Both the position numbers and the translations under genes were made by a program. From Perognathus longimembris pacificus (Eukaryota; Chordata; Mammalia; Rodentia; Heteromyidae): DNA of 64,000 bases. Shown here one piece after another: positions 1-12,359 of the stretch (position 1 is the stretch's first letter; each line of letters begins with the position of its first letter). The notes under the pieces are model-generated. The model saw nothing but the letters and a program-made list of their open reading frames with translations, was not told the DNA's origin and searched no databases. The DNA is taken from NCBI RefSeq assembly GCF_023159225.1, contig NC_063181.1, positions 24,702,073-24,766,072 on the forward strand, written 5' to 3'.

Positions 1-3000
1 GCAGCTGTATATCAGGGAGTAAACCTTCTGAGAATAAAAACAGCTGGAGCTTGTTAAGGTAATTACACAGGGGAAAGGATAATGTACTGGGAACTCCTCA
101 GAAGAATTTGATTTGTGGTGAGGGTAGAGAGACAAAAGCTCATTTATGAACGACATGAACATGCTGCGTAGGTAGCTGTTTATCAGTAAATATCTCCACT
201 GAGATTAATAAAAGCAGTAGCTTAATAAATTAAGTACTTCCTGGTATGGTTACTGTACGGGCAACTCCCCAAAAGAATCTTGATTGTGGTGAGGGAACAG
301 AGAAAAAAGCTCATTTAGGACCTGCACTTACGAAGGGGGTAGGCAGCTGTATATCAGGGAGTATCCCTTCTGAGAATAAAAACAGCTGGAGCTGGTTCAG
401 GTAATTACACAGGGGAAAGGATAATGTACTGGGAACTCCTCAGAAGAATCTGATTCGGGGTGAGGAGAGAGAGATAAAAGCTCATTTAGGAACGACATGA
501 AAATGCTGCATAGGTAGCTGTTTATCAGTAAATATCTCCACTGAGATTAAGAAAAGCAGTAGCTTAATAAATGAATTAATTCCTGGTATGGTTACTGTAC
601 TGGTAACTCCCCAAAAGAATCTGGATTGTGGTGAGGGAACAGAGAAAAAAGCTCATTTAGGACCTGCACTTACGAAGGGGGTAGGCAGCTGTATATCAGG
701 GAGTAAACCTTCTGAGAATAAAAACAGCTGGAGCTTGTTAAGGTAATTACACAGGGGAAAGGATAATGTACTGGGAACTCCTCAGAAGAATCTGATTTGT
801 GGTGAGGGGAGAGAGATAAAAGCTCATTTAGGAACGACATGGACATGCTGGGTAGGTAGTTGTTTATCAGTAAATATCTCCACGGAGATTGAGAAAAGCA
901 GTAGCTTAACAAATTAAGTACTTCCTGTTATGGTTACTGTACTGGTAACTCCCCAAAAGAATCTGGATTGTGGTGAGGGAACAAAGACAAAAGCTCATTT
1001 AGGACCTGCACTTACGAAGGGGGTAGGCAGCTGTATATCAGGGAGTATCCCTTCTGAGAATAAAAACAGCTGGGGCTTGTTCAGGTAATTACACAGGGGA
1101 AAGGATAATGTACTGGCAACTCCTCAGAAGAATCTGATTTGTGATGAGGGGAGACAGATAAAAGCTCATTTAAGAACGACATGAAAATGCTGCATAGTTA
1201 GCTGTTTATCAGTAAATATCTCCACAGAGATTAAGAAAAGCAGAAGCTTAATAAATTAAGTACTTCTTGGAATGCTTACTGTACTGGTAACTCCCCAAAA
1301 GAATCTGGATTGTGGTGAGGGAACAGAGAAAAAAGCTCATTTAGGACCTGCACTTACGAAGGGGATAGGCAGCTGTATATCAGGGAGTAAACCTTCTGAG
1401 ATTAAAAACAGCTGGAGCTTGTTAAGGCAATTACACAGGGGAAAGGATAATGTACTGGGAACTCCTCAGAAGAATCTGATTTGTGGTGATGGAGAGAGAT
1501 AAAAGCTCATTTAGCAACGACATGGACATGCTGCGTAGGTAGCTGTTTATCAGTAAATATATCCACTGAGATTAAGAAAAGCAGTAGCTTAATAAATTAA
1601 GTACTTCCTGGTATGGATACTTTACTGGTAACTCCCCAAAATAATCTGGATTGAGGTGAGGGAATAGACAAAAAAGCTTATTTAGGACCAGCACTTTCGA
1701 AGGGTGTAGGCAGCTGTATATCAGGGAGTATCCCTCCTGAGAATAAAAACAGCTGGAGCTTGTTAAGGTAATTACACAGGGGAAAGGATAATATACTGGG
1801 AACTCCTCAGCAGAATCTCATTTGTGGTGAGGGGAGAGAGATAAAAGCTCATTTAGGAACGACATGAAAATGCTTGATAGGTAGCTTTTTATCAGTAAAT
1901 ATCTCCACTGAGATTAAGAAAAGCAGTATCTTAATAAATTAAGTACTTCCTGGTATGGTTACTGTACTGGTAACTCCCCAAAAGAATGTGGATGGTGGTG
2001 AGGGAACAGAGAAAAAAGCTCATTCCGGACCTGCACTAACGAAGTGGGTAGGCTGCTGGATATCAGGGAGTAAACCTTCTGAGAATAAAAACAGCTGGAG
2101 CTTGTTAAGGCAATTACACAGGGGAAAAGATAATGTACTGGGAACTCCTCAGAAGAATCTGATTTGTGGTGAGGGGAGAGAGATAAAAGCTCATTTAGGA
2201 ACGACATGAACATGCTGCGTAGGTAGCTGTTTATCAGTAAATATCTCCACTGAGATTAAGAAAAGCAGTAGCTTAATAAATTAAGTACTTCCTGGTATGG
2301 TTACGGTACTGGTAACTCCCCACAAGCATCTGGATTGTGGTGAGGGAACATAGAAAAAAGCTAATTTAGGACCTGCACTTACGAAGGGGTTAGGCAGATG
2401 TATATCAGGGAGTATCTCTTCTGAGAATATAAACAGGTGGAGCTTGTTAAGGTAATTACACAGGGGAAAGGATAACGCACAGGGAACTCCTCAGAAGAAT
2501 CTGATTTGTGGTGAGGGGAGAGAGATAAAAGCTCATTTAGGAACGACATGAAAATGCTGCATAGGTAGCTGTTTATCAGTAAATATCTCCACTGACTTTT
2601 AGAAAAGCAGTAGCTTAATAAATTAAGTAATTCCTGGTATGGTTACTGTACTGGTAACTCCCCAAAAGAATCTGGAGTGTGGTGAGGGAACAGAGAAAAA
2701 AGCTCATTTAGTACCTGCACTTACGAAGGCGGTAGGCAACTGTATATCACGGAGTACACCTTGTGAGAATAAAAACAGCTGGAGCTTGTGAAAGTAATTA
2801 CATAGGGGAAAGGATAATGTACTGGGAACATCTCAGAAGAATCTGATTTTTGGTGAGGGGAGAGAGATAAAAGCTCATTTAGGAACGACATGAACATGCT
2901 GCGTAGGTAGCTGTTTATCAGTAAATATCTCCACTGTGATTAAGAAAAGCAGTAGCTTAATAAATTCATTACTTCCTGGTATGGTTACTGTACTGGTAAC

Positions 3001-6000
3001 TCCCCAAAAGAATCTGGATTGTGGTGAGGGAACAGAGAAAAAAGCTCATTTAGGACCAGTACTTACGAAGGTGGTAGGCAGCTGTATATCAGGGAGTAAA
3101 CCTTCTGAGAATAAAAACAGCTGGAGCTTTTTAAGGTAATTACACAGGGGAAAGGATAATGTACTGGGAAGTCCTCAGAAGAATCTGATTTGTGGTGAGG
3201 GGAGAGAAATTAAAGATCATTTAGGAACAACATGAACATGCTGCATAGTTAGCTGTTTATCAGTAAATATCTCCACTGAGATTAAGAAAAGCAGTAGCTT
3301 AATAAATTAAGTACTTCCTGGTATGGTTACTGTACTGGTAACTCCCCAAAATAATCTGGATTGGGGTGAGGGATCAGAGAAAAAAGCTCATTTAGGATCT
3401 GCACTTACGAAGGGGGTAGGCAGCTGTATATCAGGGAGTATCCCTTCTGAGAATAAAAACAGCTGGAGCTTGTTAAGTTAATTACACAGGGGAAAGGATA
3501 ATGTACTGGGAACTCCTCAGAAGAATCTGATTTGTGGTGAGGGGAGAGAGATAAAAGCTCATTTAGAAAGACATGAAAATGCTGCATAGGTAGCTTTTTA
3601 TCATTAAATACCTCCACTGAGATTAAGAAAAGCTGTAGCTTAATAAATTAAGTAGTTCCTGTTATGGTTACTGTACTGGTAACTCCCCAAAAGAATCTGG
3701 ATTCTGGTGAGGGAACAGAGATAATAGCTCATATAGGACATGCACTTACGAAGGGGGTAGGCAGCTGTATATCAGGGAGTATCCCTTCTGAGAATAAAAA
3801 CAGCTGGCGAATGTTAAGGTAATTACACAGGGGAAAGGATAATGTACTGGGAACTACTCAGAAGAATCTGATTTGTGGTGAGGGGAGAGAGATAAAAGAT
3901 CATTCATGAACGACATGAAAATGCTGCATAGGTAGCTGTTTATCAGTAAATATCTCCACTGAGATTAAGAAAAGCAGTAGCTTAACAAATTAAGTACTTC
4001 CTGGTATGGATACAGTACTGGTAACTCCCCAAAAGAATCTGGATTATGGTGAGGGAACAGAGAAAAAAGCCCATTTAGGACCTGCACTTACGTAGGGGGT
4101 AGGCAGCTGTATATCAGGGAGTATCCCTTCTGAGAATAAAAACAGATGGAGCTTGTTAAGGTAATTACACAGGGAAAAGGATAATGTATTAGGAACTTCT
4201 CTGAAGAATCTGATTTGTGGTGAGGGGAGAGAGATAAAAGCTCATTTAGGAACGACATGAACATACTGCATAGGTATCTGTTTATCAGTAACAATCTCCA
4301 CTGAGATTAAGAAAAGCAGTAGTTTAATAAATTAAGTACTTCCTGGTATGGTTACTGTACTGGTAACTCCCCAAAAGAATCTGGATTTTGGTGAGGGAAC
4401 AGAGAAAAAAGCTCATTTAGGAACTGCACTTACGAAGGGGGTAGGCAGCTGTATATCAGGGAGTAAACCTTCTGAGAATAAAAACAGCTGGACCTTGTTA
4501 AGGTAATTAAACACGGGAAAGGATAATGTACTGGGAACTCCTCAGAAGTATCTGATTTGTGGTGAGGGGAGAGAGATAAAAGATCATTTAGTAACGACAT
4601 GATCATGCTGCTTAGGTAGCTGATTATCAGTAAATATCTCCCCTGAGATTAAGAAAACCAGTAGCTTAATAAATTAAGTACTTCCTGGTATGGATATTGT
4701 ACTGGTAACTCCCCAAAGAATCTGGAATGTGGTGAGGGAACAGAGAAAAAAGCTCATTTAAGACCTGCAATTACGAAGGTGGTAGGCAGCTGCATATCAG
4801 GGAGTAAACCTTCTGAGAATAAAAACAGCTGGAGCTTGTTAAGGTAATTACACAGGGGAAAGGATAATGTACTGGGAACTCTTCAGAAGAATCTGATTTG
4901 TTGTGAGGGGAGAGTGATAAAAGCTCATTTAGGAATGACATGAACATGCTGCGTAGGTCGCTGTTTATCAGTAAATATCTTCACGGAGATTAAGAAAAGC
5001 AGTAGATTAATAGATTAAGTACTTCCTGGTATGGTTACTGTACTGGTAACTCCCCAAAAGAATCTGGATTGTGGTGAGGGAAGAGAGAAAAAAGCTCATT
5101 TATGTCCTGCACTTACGAGGGGGGTAGACAGCTGTATATCAGGGAGTAACCCTTCTGAGAATAGAAACAGCTGGAGCTTGTTAAGGTAAATACACAGGGG
5201 AAAGGATTATGTACTGGGAACTCCTCAGAAGAATCTGATTTGTGGTGAGGGGAGAGAGATAAGAGCTCATTAAGAACGACATGTAAATGCTGCATAGGTA
5301 GCTGCTTATCAGTAAATATCTCCTCTGAGATTAAGAAAAGCAGTAGCTTAATAAATTAAGTACTTCCTTGTATGGTTACTGTACTGGTAACTCCCCAAAA
5401 GAATCTGGATTGTGGTGAGGGAACAGAGAAAAAAGCTCATATAGGACCTGCACTTACGAAGGGGGTAGGCAGCTGTATATCAGGGAGTAAACCTTCTGAG
5501 CATAAAAACAGCTGGATCTTGTTAAGGTAATTACACAGAGGAAAGGATAATGTACTGGGAAAATCCTCAGAAGAATTTGATTTGTGGTGAGGGGAGAGAG
5601 ATAAAATGTCATTTTGGAACGACATGAACATGCTGCGTAGGTAGCTGTTTATCAGTAAATATCTCCACTGAGATTAAGAAAAGCAGTAGCTTAATAAATT
5701 AAGTACTTCCTGGTATGGTTACTGTAGTGGTAACTCCCCAAAATTGTTTGTATTGTGTTGAGGGAACAGAGAAAAAAGCTCATTTAGTCCTGCACTTACG
5801 AAGGGGGTAGGCAGCTGTATATCAGGGAGTATCCCTTCTGAGAATAAAAACAGCTGGAGCTTGTTAAGGTAATTACACACGCGAAAGGATAATGTACTGG
5901 GAACTCCTCAGAAGATTCTGCATTGTGGTGAGGGGAGAGAGATTAAAGCTCATTTCGGAACGACATGAAAATGCTGCATAGGTAGCTGTTTATCAGTAAA

Positions 6001-7148
6001 TATCTCCACTGAGATTAAGAAAAGCAGTAGCTTAATAAATTAAGTACTTCCTGGAATGGTTACTGTACTGATAACTCCCCAAAAGAATTTGGATTGTGTT
6101 TAGGGAACAGAGAAAAAAGCTCATTTAGGACCAGCACTTACCAAGGGGGTAGGCAGCTGTATATCAGGGAGTATAACTTCTGAGAATAAAAGCAGCTGCA
6201 GCTTGTTAGGGTAATTACACAGGGGAAAGGATAATGTACTGGGAACTCCTCAGAAGAATCTGATTTGTGGTTAGGGGAGAGAGATAAAAGCTCATTTCAT
6301 AACGACATGAACATGCTGCGTAGGTAGCTGTTTATCAGTAAATATCTCCACTGAGATTAAGAAAAGCAGTAGCTTAATAAATTAAGTACTTCCTGGTATG
6401 GTTACTGTACTGGTAACTCCCCAAAAGAATCTGGATTGTGGTGAGGGAACACAGGAAAAAGCTCATTTAGGACCTGCACTTACGAAGGCGGTAGGCAGCT
6501 GTATATCAGGGAGTATCCCTTCTGAGAATAAAAACAGCTGGAGCTTGTTAAGGTAATTACACAGGGGAAAGGATAATGTACAGGGAACTCCTCAGAAGAA
6601 TCTGATTCGTGGTTGAGGGGAGAGAGATAAAAGCTCATTTAGGACGACATGAAAATGCTTCATAGGTAGCTGTTTATCAGTAAATATCTCCGCTGAGATT
6701 AAGAAAAGCAGTAGCTTAATAAATTAAGTACTTCCTGGTATGGTTACTGTACTGGGTACTCCCAAAAAGAATCTGGATTGTGGTGAGGGATCAGAGAAAA
6801 AAGCTAATTTAGGACCTGCACTTACGAAGGGGGTAGGCAGCTGTATATCAGTGAGTATCCCTTCTGAGAATAAAAACAGCTGGAGCTTGTTAAGGTAATT
6901 ACACAGGGGAAAGGATAATGTACTGGGAACTCCTCAGAAGAATCTGATTCGTGGTGAGGGTAGAAAGATAAAAGCTCATTTAGCAATGACATGAAAATGC
7001 TGCGTAGGTAGCTGTTTATCAGTAAATATCTCCACTGAGATTAAGAAAAGCAGTAGCTTAATAAATTAAGTACTTCCTGGTATGGGTACTGTACTGGTAA
7101 CTCCCCAAAAGAATCTGGATTGTGGTGAGGGAACAGAGAAAAAAGCTC
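1..7148 (+). repeat. 342-bp dimeric satellite array, block 1
   Basis: Head-to-tail units with a 342-bp period: the anchor ctggtatgg or a close variant starts at 241, 583, 925, 1267 and 1608. Each unit holds two related halves of 171 bp. Monomer A begins near tactggtaactccccaaaag and monomer B near tactgggaactcctcagaag. They agree best over their first 65 bp or so (both run to gctcattt) and more loosely after that. Units here differ from one another at many scattered positions, with many B monomers reading atgaaaatgctgcata and A monomers reading gggagtatccctt. I see no gene in this stretch. The satellite name is not known to me. Confidence 0.97.
7139..7148. repeat. LINE-1 target-site duplication, left copy
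   Basis: The satellite bases aaaaaagctc stand immediately left of the LINE-1 and are repeated at 8860-8869, where the satellite resumes in the same register (gctcatttagg). The implied nick on the opposite strand is after a T run (tttttt/ctc), close to the LINE-1 endonuclease preference. Confidence 0.85.
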
Positions 7149-7692
7149 TGCATATTTTTTAGAGATGAGGCCTTTGTCTGTTGAATGTCCGGTAAAGATC
7201 TTCTCCCAGTCTGTGGGCTTTCTGTTTATCTTGAGAGCTATGTCCTTTGCCGTGCAGAAGCTCTGGAGTTTGATGCAGTCCCATTTGTCCAACCTTTCTT
7301 TGATTTGTAGCCTTTTAGGGACTTTGTTAAGGAAGTTCTGTCCTGTGCCAAGGACCCCAAGTGTTTCTCCTACTCCTTCCTTTAGTGTCTTCAGGGTGCC
7401 TGTTTTGATTTCAAGGTCTTTAATCCATTTGGAATTGATTTTGGTGCAGGGTGATATATAAGGATCTAGTTTTAGTTTGTTGCATGTGTTGAGCCAGTTT
7501 TGCCAGCACCACTTGTTAAAGAGGCTATCTTTCTTCCATACTATTGTTTTAGCTCCTTTATCAAAGATTAAGTAGGCATAGTTCTGTGGGTTTAATTCTG
7601 GGTCTTCAATTCTGTTCCATTGGTCTTCAGGCCTGTTCCGGTGCCAATACCAAGCTGTTTTTATTACTATAGCTTTATAATTACCTTCTTCC
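7149..7692 (-). pseudogene. LINE-1 ORF2 fragment, inverted 5' segment
   Basis: The minus strand encodes an ORF2p segment downstream of the reverse-transcriptase domain. Recognisable landmarks are YKAIVIKTAWYWHRNR, LIFDKGAKTIVWKKDSLFNK, WCWQNWL, KLKLDPYISPCTKINSKWIK and LKSFC-like LQSFCTAKDIALKINRKPT, ending at GLISKKYAEL. The frame is uninterrupted inside the element. It runs into satellite sequence at both ends, so the longer open frame at 7041-7838 is a chimera and not a gene. The protein would normally be the endonuclease/reverse transcriptase that copies LINE-1 RNA at its target. This piece lacks both catalytic domains and is non-functional. The left boundary shares the bases ctc with the target, so it is exact to only a few bases. 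Confidence 0.93.
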
Positions 7693-8346
7693 AAAACAAA
7701 ACTACAAAGAACCAATAGCCCCCTCATCAAGTGGGCTAAAGACTTGCAAAGAAACTTCTCTGATGAGGAAATGAGAATGGCCAATAGACATATGAAAAAA
7801 TGCTCTACATCACTGGCCATAAAGGAAATGCAAATCAAAACAACATTGAGATTTCATCTCACCCCAGCAAGAATGTCATATATCAAGAAAACTAATAATA
7901 ACAATTGTTGGAGGGGATGTGGCCAAAAGGGAACCCTACTTCATTGTTGGTGGGAATGTAAACTGGTTCAGCCACTCTGGCAAGCAGTATGGAGATTCCT
8001 AAGAAGCCTCAATATAGAACTCCCCTATGACCCAGCAGCCCCACTGTTGGGTATCTACCCAAAAACCCACAAACAAAATCACAGTAATGCCACCAGCACA
8101 ACAATGTTCATCGCAGCACAATTTGTCATAGCGAGAATCTGGAACCAACCCAGATGCCCCTCCATAGATGAATGGATCAGGAAAATGTGGTACATTTACA
8201 CAATGGAATTTTATGCCTCTATCAGAAAGAATGATATTGTTCCATTTGTAAGGAAATGGAAGGACTTGGAAAAAGTTATACTAAGTGAAGTGAGCCAGAC
8301 CCAAAGAAACATGGACTCTATGGCCTCCCTTATTGGGAATAATTAG
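7693..8346 (+). pseudogene. LINE-1 ORF2 C-terminal fragment
   Basis: The plus strand encodes the ORF2p C-terminus, from about [18 protein letters not shown] through [18 protein letters not shown], the cysteine-rich stretch [36 protein letters not shown] and SLIGNN to a stop at about 8344. The C-terminal cysteine motif of LINE-1 ORF2 is visible and complete. The frame is open back to about 7700, and there is no start codon of its own because the piece is the 3' half of an inverted insertion. It continues in ORF2 order from the reversed fragment on its left. It has no catalytic domain, so it is a dead fragment. Confidence 0.94.
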
Positions 8347-8859
8347 TACAGGTTTAGGCAAGCCAGAGCAGAGCATCACAAGGCCCAATAGCTATACACT
8401 TAGAAACAAATAAGGGGATGCTAAGTGAAATGAACTCCATGTTATGGAAACAAGTGATATATCACAGTTGTAACTACTTTCAACGTGCTATGTGTTTGTG
8501 TAGTTTCTATTATTGATGATGTTTTGTATCAACTTCCTATGTTTGTACCTACACTATCTCTGTAATCTTATCTGAGTATATTGGAAACCGTGTTTACTGG
8601 TATTGGAAGTAGGAAATTCAAAGGGAATACCAAATTCGAGAAACACAGGGTAAAAAAAGAGAAATAACTACAAAAGCAATACTTGCAAAACTGTTTGGTG
8701 TAAGTGAACTGAACACCTGGAGGGATAGGGAAAGGGGGGGAGAGAGGGGGCCATGAGGGACAAGGCAACAAACAGTAAAAGAAATGTATCCAATGACCAA
8801 CGTAGGATACTGTAACCTCTCTGTACGTCAGTTTGATAATAAAAATTTAAGAAAAAAAT
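8347..8859 (+). other. LINE-1 3' UTR and A-rich tail
   Basis: Non-coding 3' end of the LINE-1. It contains a purine-rich stretch at about 8720-8760 (aaaggggggggagagagggg), typical of L1 3' UTRs, then ctctctgtacgtcagtttg, a polyadenylation signal in gataataaaaattt near 8835, and an A-rich tail broken by g and t that ends at 8859. The short open frames read on the other strand here are not genes. Confidence 0.9.
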
Positions 8860-8869
8860 AAAAAAGCTC
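8860..8869. repeat. LINE-1 target-site duplication, right copy
   Basis: aaaaaagctc directly follows the LINE-1 tail and matches 7139-7148. The first As cannot be told apart from the tail, so the duplication could be slightly shorter or longer. Confidence 0.82.
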
Positions 8870-9808
8870 ATTTAGGACCTGCACTTACGAAGGGCGTAGG
8901 CAGCTGTATATCAGAGAGTAAACCTTCTGAGAATAAAAACAGCTGGAGCTTGTTAAGGTAATTAAACAGGCGAAAGGATAATGTACTGGGAACTCCTCAG
9001 AAGAATCTGATTTTTGGTGAGGGGAGAGAGATAAAAGCTCATTTAGGAACGACATGAACATGCTGCTTAGGGAGCTGTTTATCAGTAAATATCTCCACTG
9101 AGATTAAGAAAAGCAGTAGCTTAATAAATTAAGTACTCCTGGTATGGTTACTGGACTGGAAATTCCCCAAAAGAGTCTGGATTGTGGTGAGGGAACAGAG
9201 AAAAAAGCTCATTTAGGACGTGCACTTACGAAGGGGGTATGCAGCTGTGTATCAGGGACTATCCCTTCTGAGAATAAAAACAGCTGGACCTTGTTAGGGT
9301 AATTACACAGGGGAAAGGATAATATACTGGGAACTCCTCAGAAGAATCTGATTTGTGGTGAGGGGAGAGAGATAAAAGCTCATTTAGGAACAACATGAAA
9401 ATGCTGCCTAGGTAGCTGTTTATCAGTAAATATCTCCACTGAGATTAAGAAAAGCAGTAGCTTAATAAATTAAGTACTTCCTGGTATGGTTACTCTACTG
9501 GTAACTCCCCAAAAGAATCTGGATTGTGGTGAGGGAACAGAGAAAAAAGCTCATTTAGGACCTGCACTTACGAAGGGGGTAGGCAGCTGTATATAAGGGA
9601 GTAAAGCTTCTGAGAATAAAAACAGCTGGAGCTTCTTAAGGCAATAATACCGGGGAAAGGATAATGTACTGGGAACTCCTCAGAAGAATCTGATTTGGGG
9701 TGAGGGGATAGAGATAAAAGCTCATTTATGAACGACATGAACATGCTGCGTAGGTAACTGTTTATCAGTAAATATCTCAGCTGAGATTAAGAAAAGCAGT
9801 AGCTTAAT

Positions 9809-12256
9809 AGATTAAGTACTTCCTGGTATGGTTACTGTACTGGTAACTCCCCAAAAGAATCTGGATTGTGGTGAGGGAACAGAGAAAAAAGCTCATTTAT
9901 GACCTGCACTTACGAAGGGATTAGGCAGCTGTATATCAGGGAGTATCCCTTCTGAGAATAAAAACAGCTGGAGCTTGTTAAGGTAATTACACAGGGGAAA
10001 GGATAATGTACTGGGAACTCCTCAGAAGAATCTGAATTGTGGTGAGGGGAGAGATATAAAATCTCATTTAGGAACGCCATGAAAATGCTGCATAGGTATG
10101 TATTTATCAGTAAATATCTCCACTAAGATTAAGAAAAGCAGTAGCTTAATTAATTTGTACTTCCTGGTATGGTTACTGTACTGGTAACTCCCCAAAAGAA
10201 TCTGGATTGTGGCGAGGGAACAGAGAAAAAAGCTCATTTAGGACCTGCACTTACGAAGGGGGTAGGCAGCTGTATATCAGGGAGTAAACCTTCTGAGAAT
10301 AAAAACAGCTGGAGCTTGTTAAAGTAATTACACAGGGGAAAGGATAATGTACTGGGAACTCCTCAGAATAATCTGATTTGTGGTGAGGGGAGAGAGATAA
10401 AAGCTCATTTAGGAACGACATGAACATGCTGTGTATGTAGCTGTTTATCAGTAAATATCTCCACTGAGATTAAGAAGAGCAGTAGCTTAATAAATTAAGT
10501 ACTTCCTGGTATGGTTAATGTACTGGTAATTCCCCTAAAGAATCTGGATTGTGGTGAGGGAACAGAGAAAAAAGCTCATTTAGGTCTTGCTCTTATGATG
10601 GGGGTAGGCTGTTGTATATCAGGGAGTATCCCTTCTGAGAATAAAAACAGCTGGAGCTTGTTAAGGTAATTACACAGGGGAAAGGATAATGTACTGGGAA
10701 CTCCTCAGAAGAATCTGATTTCTGGTGAGGGGAGAGAGATAAAAGGTCATTCAAGAACGACATGAATATGCTGTGTTGGTAGCTGTTTATCAGTAAATAT
10801 CTCCACTGAGATTAAGAAGAGCAGTAGCTTAATAAATTAAGTACTTCCTGGTATGGTTACTGTACTGGTAACTCCCCAAAAGAATCTGGATTTTGGTGAG
10901 GGAACAGAGAAAAAATCTCATTTCGGACCTGCACTTACGAAGGAGGTAGGCAGCTGTATATCAGGGAGTATCCCTTCTGAGAATAAAAACAGCTGGAGAT
11001 TGTTAAGGTAATTACACAGGGGAAAGGATAATGTACTGGGAACTCCTCAGAAGAATCTGATTGGTGGTGAGGGGAGAGAGATAAAAGCTCATTTAGGAAC
11101 GACTCGAAATGTTGCGTAGGTAGCTGTTTATAAGTAAATATCTCCACTGAGATTAAGAAAAGCAGTAGCTTAATAAATTAAGTACTTCCTGGTATGGTTA
11201 CTGTACTGGTAACTCCCCAAAAGAATCTGGATTGTGGTGAGGGAACAGAGAAAAAAGCTCATTTATGACCTGCACTTACGAAGGGATTAGGCAGCTGTAT
11301 ATCAGGGAGTATCCCTTCTGAGAATAAAAACAGCTGGAGCTTGTTAAGGTAATTACACAGGGGAAAGGATAATGTACTGGGAACTCCTCAGAAGAATCTG
11401 AATTGTGGTGAGGGGAGAGATATAAAATCTCATTTAGGAACGCCATGAAAATGCTGCATAGGTATGTATTTATCAGTAAATATCTCCACTAAGATTAAGA
11501 AAAGCAGTAGCTTAATTAATTTGTACTTCCTGGTATGGTTACTGTACTGGTAACTCCCCAAAAGAATCTGGATTGTGGCGAGGGAACAGAGAAAAAAGCT
11601 CATTTAGGACCTGCACTTACGAAGGGGGTAGGCAGCTGTATATCAGGGAGTAAACCTTCTGAGAATAAAAACAGCTGGAGCTTGTTAAAGTAATTACACA
11701 GGGGAAAGGATAATGTACTGGGAACTCCTCAGAAGAATCTGATTTGTGGTGAGGGGAGAGAGATAAAAGCTCATTTAGGAACGACATGAACATGCTGTGT
11801 ATGTAGCTGTTTATCAGTAAATATCTCCACTGAGATTAAGAAGAGCAGTAGCTTAATAAATTAAGTACTTCCTGGTATGGTTAATGTACTGGTAATTCCC
11901 CTAAAGAATCTGGATTGTGGTGAGGGAACAGAGAAAAAAGCTCATTTAGGTCTTGCTCTTATGATGGGGGTAGGCTGTTGTATATCAGGGAGTATCCCTT
12001 CTGAGAATAAAAACAGCTGGAGCTTGTTAAGGTAATTACACAGGGGAAAGGATAATGTACTGGGAACTCCTCAGAAGAATCTGATTTCTGGTGAGGGGAG
12101 AGAGATAAAAGGTCATTCAAGAACGACATGAATATGCTGTGTTGGTAGCTGTTTATCAGTAAATATCTCCACTGAGATTAAGAAGAGCAGTAGCTTAATA
12201 AATTAAGTACTTCCTGGTATGGTTACTGTACTGGTAACTCCCCAAAAGAATCTGGA
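9809..12256 (+). repeat. Higher-order duplication, 1,366-bp offset (four dimers)
   Basis: About 1.08 kb from 9809 to 10890 recurs at about 11175-12256, offset 1,366 bp. Both copies carry private variants such as gctcatttatgacctgcact with gaagggattaggc (9890s and 11260s), the loss of two bases in taattaatttgtacttcc, and the odd taggtcttgctcttatgatg. I noticed one difference (cagaataatctg at about 10366 against cagaagaatctg). This is a recent tandem duplication of four dimers. Confidence 0.85.
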
Positions 12257-12359
12257 TTGTGGTGAGGGAACAGAGAAAAAAGCTCATTTAGGCCCTGCAC
12301 TTACAAAGGGGGTAGGCAGCTGTATATCAGGGAGTAAACCTTCTGAGAATAAAAACAGC

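Larger units (their letters stand above)
7149..8859 (+). mobile_element. 5'-truncated, 5'-inverted LINE-1 (L1)
   Basis: A LINE-1 insertion interrupts the satellite. The right part (about 7693-8859) reads forward: ORF2 C-terminus, 3' UTR and an A-rich tail after gtttgataataaaaattt. The left part (7149 to about 7692) is the immediately preceding piece of ORF2 in reverse orientation. The two pieces are contiguous or nearly so in ORF2 order but head in opposite directions, which is the signature of twin priming during reverse transcription. A 10-bp direct repeat flanks the whole. The ORF2 pieces are open with little decay, so the insertion is fairly young. The rest of the element (5' UTR, ORF1, most of ORF2) was never copied. 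Confidence 0.95.

Noticed and set aside
7041..7838. A 265-residue minus-strand gene
   Set aside because: It is a chimera of satellite, the inverted LINE-1 ORF2 piece and reverse-read forward LINE-1. Only the middle is real ORF2.
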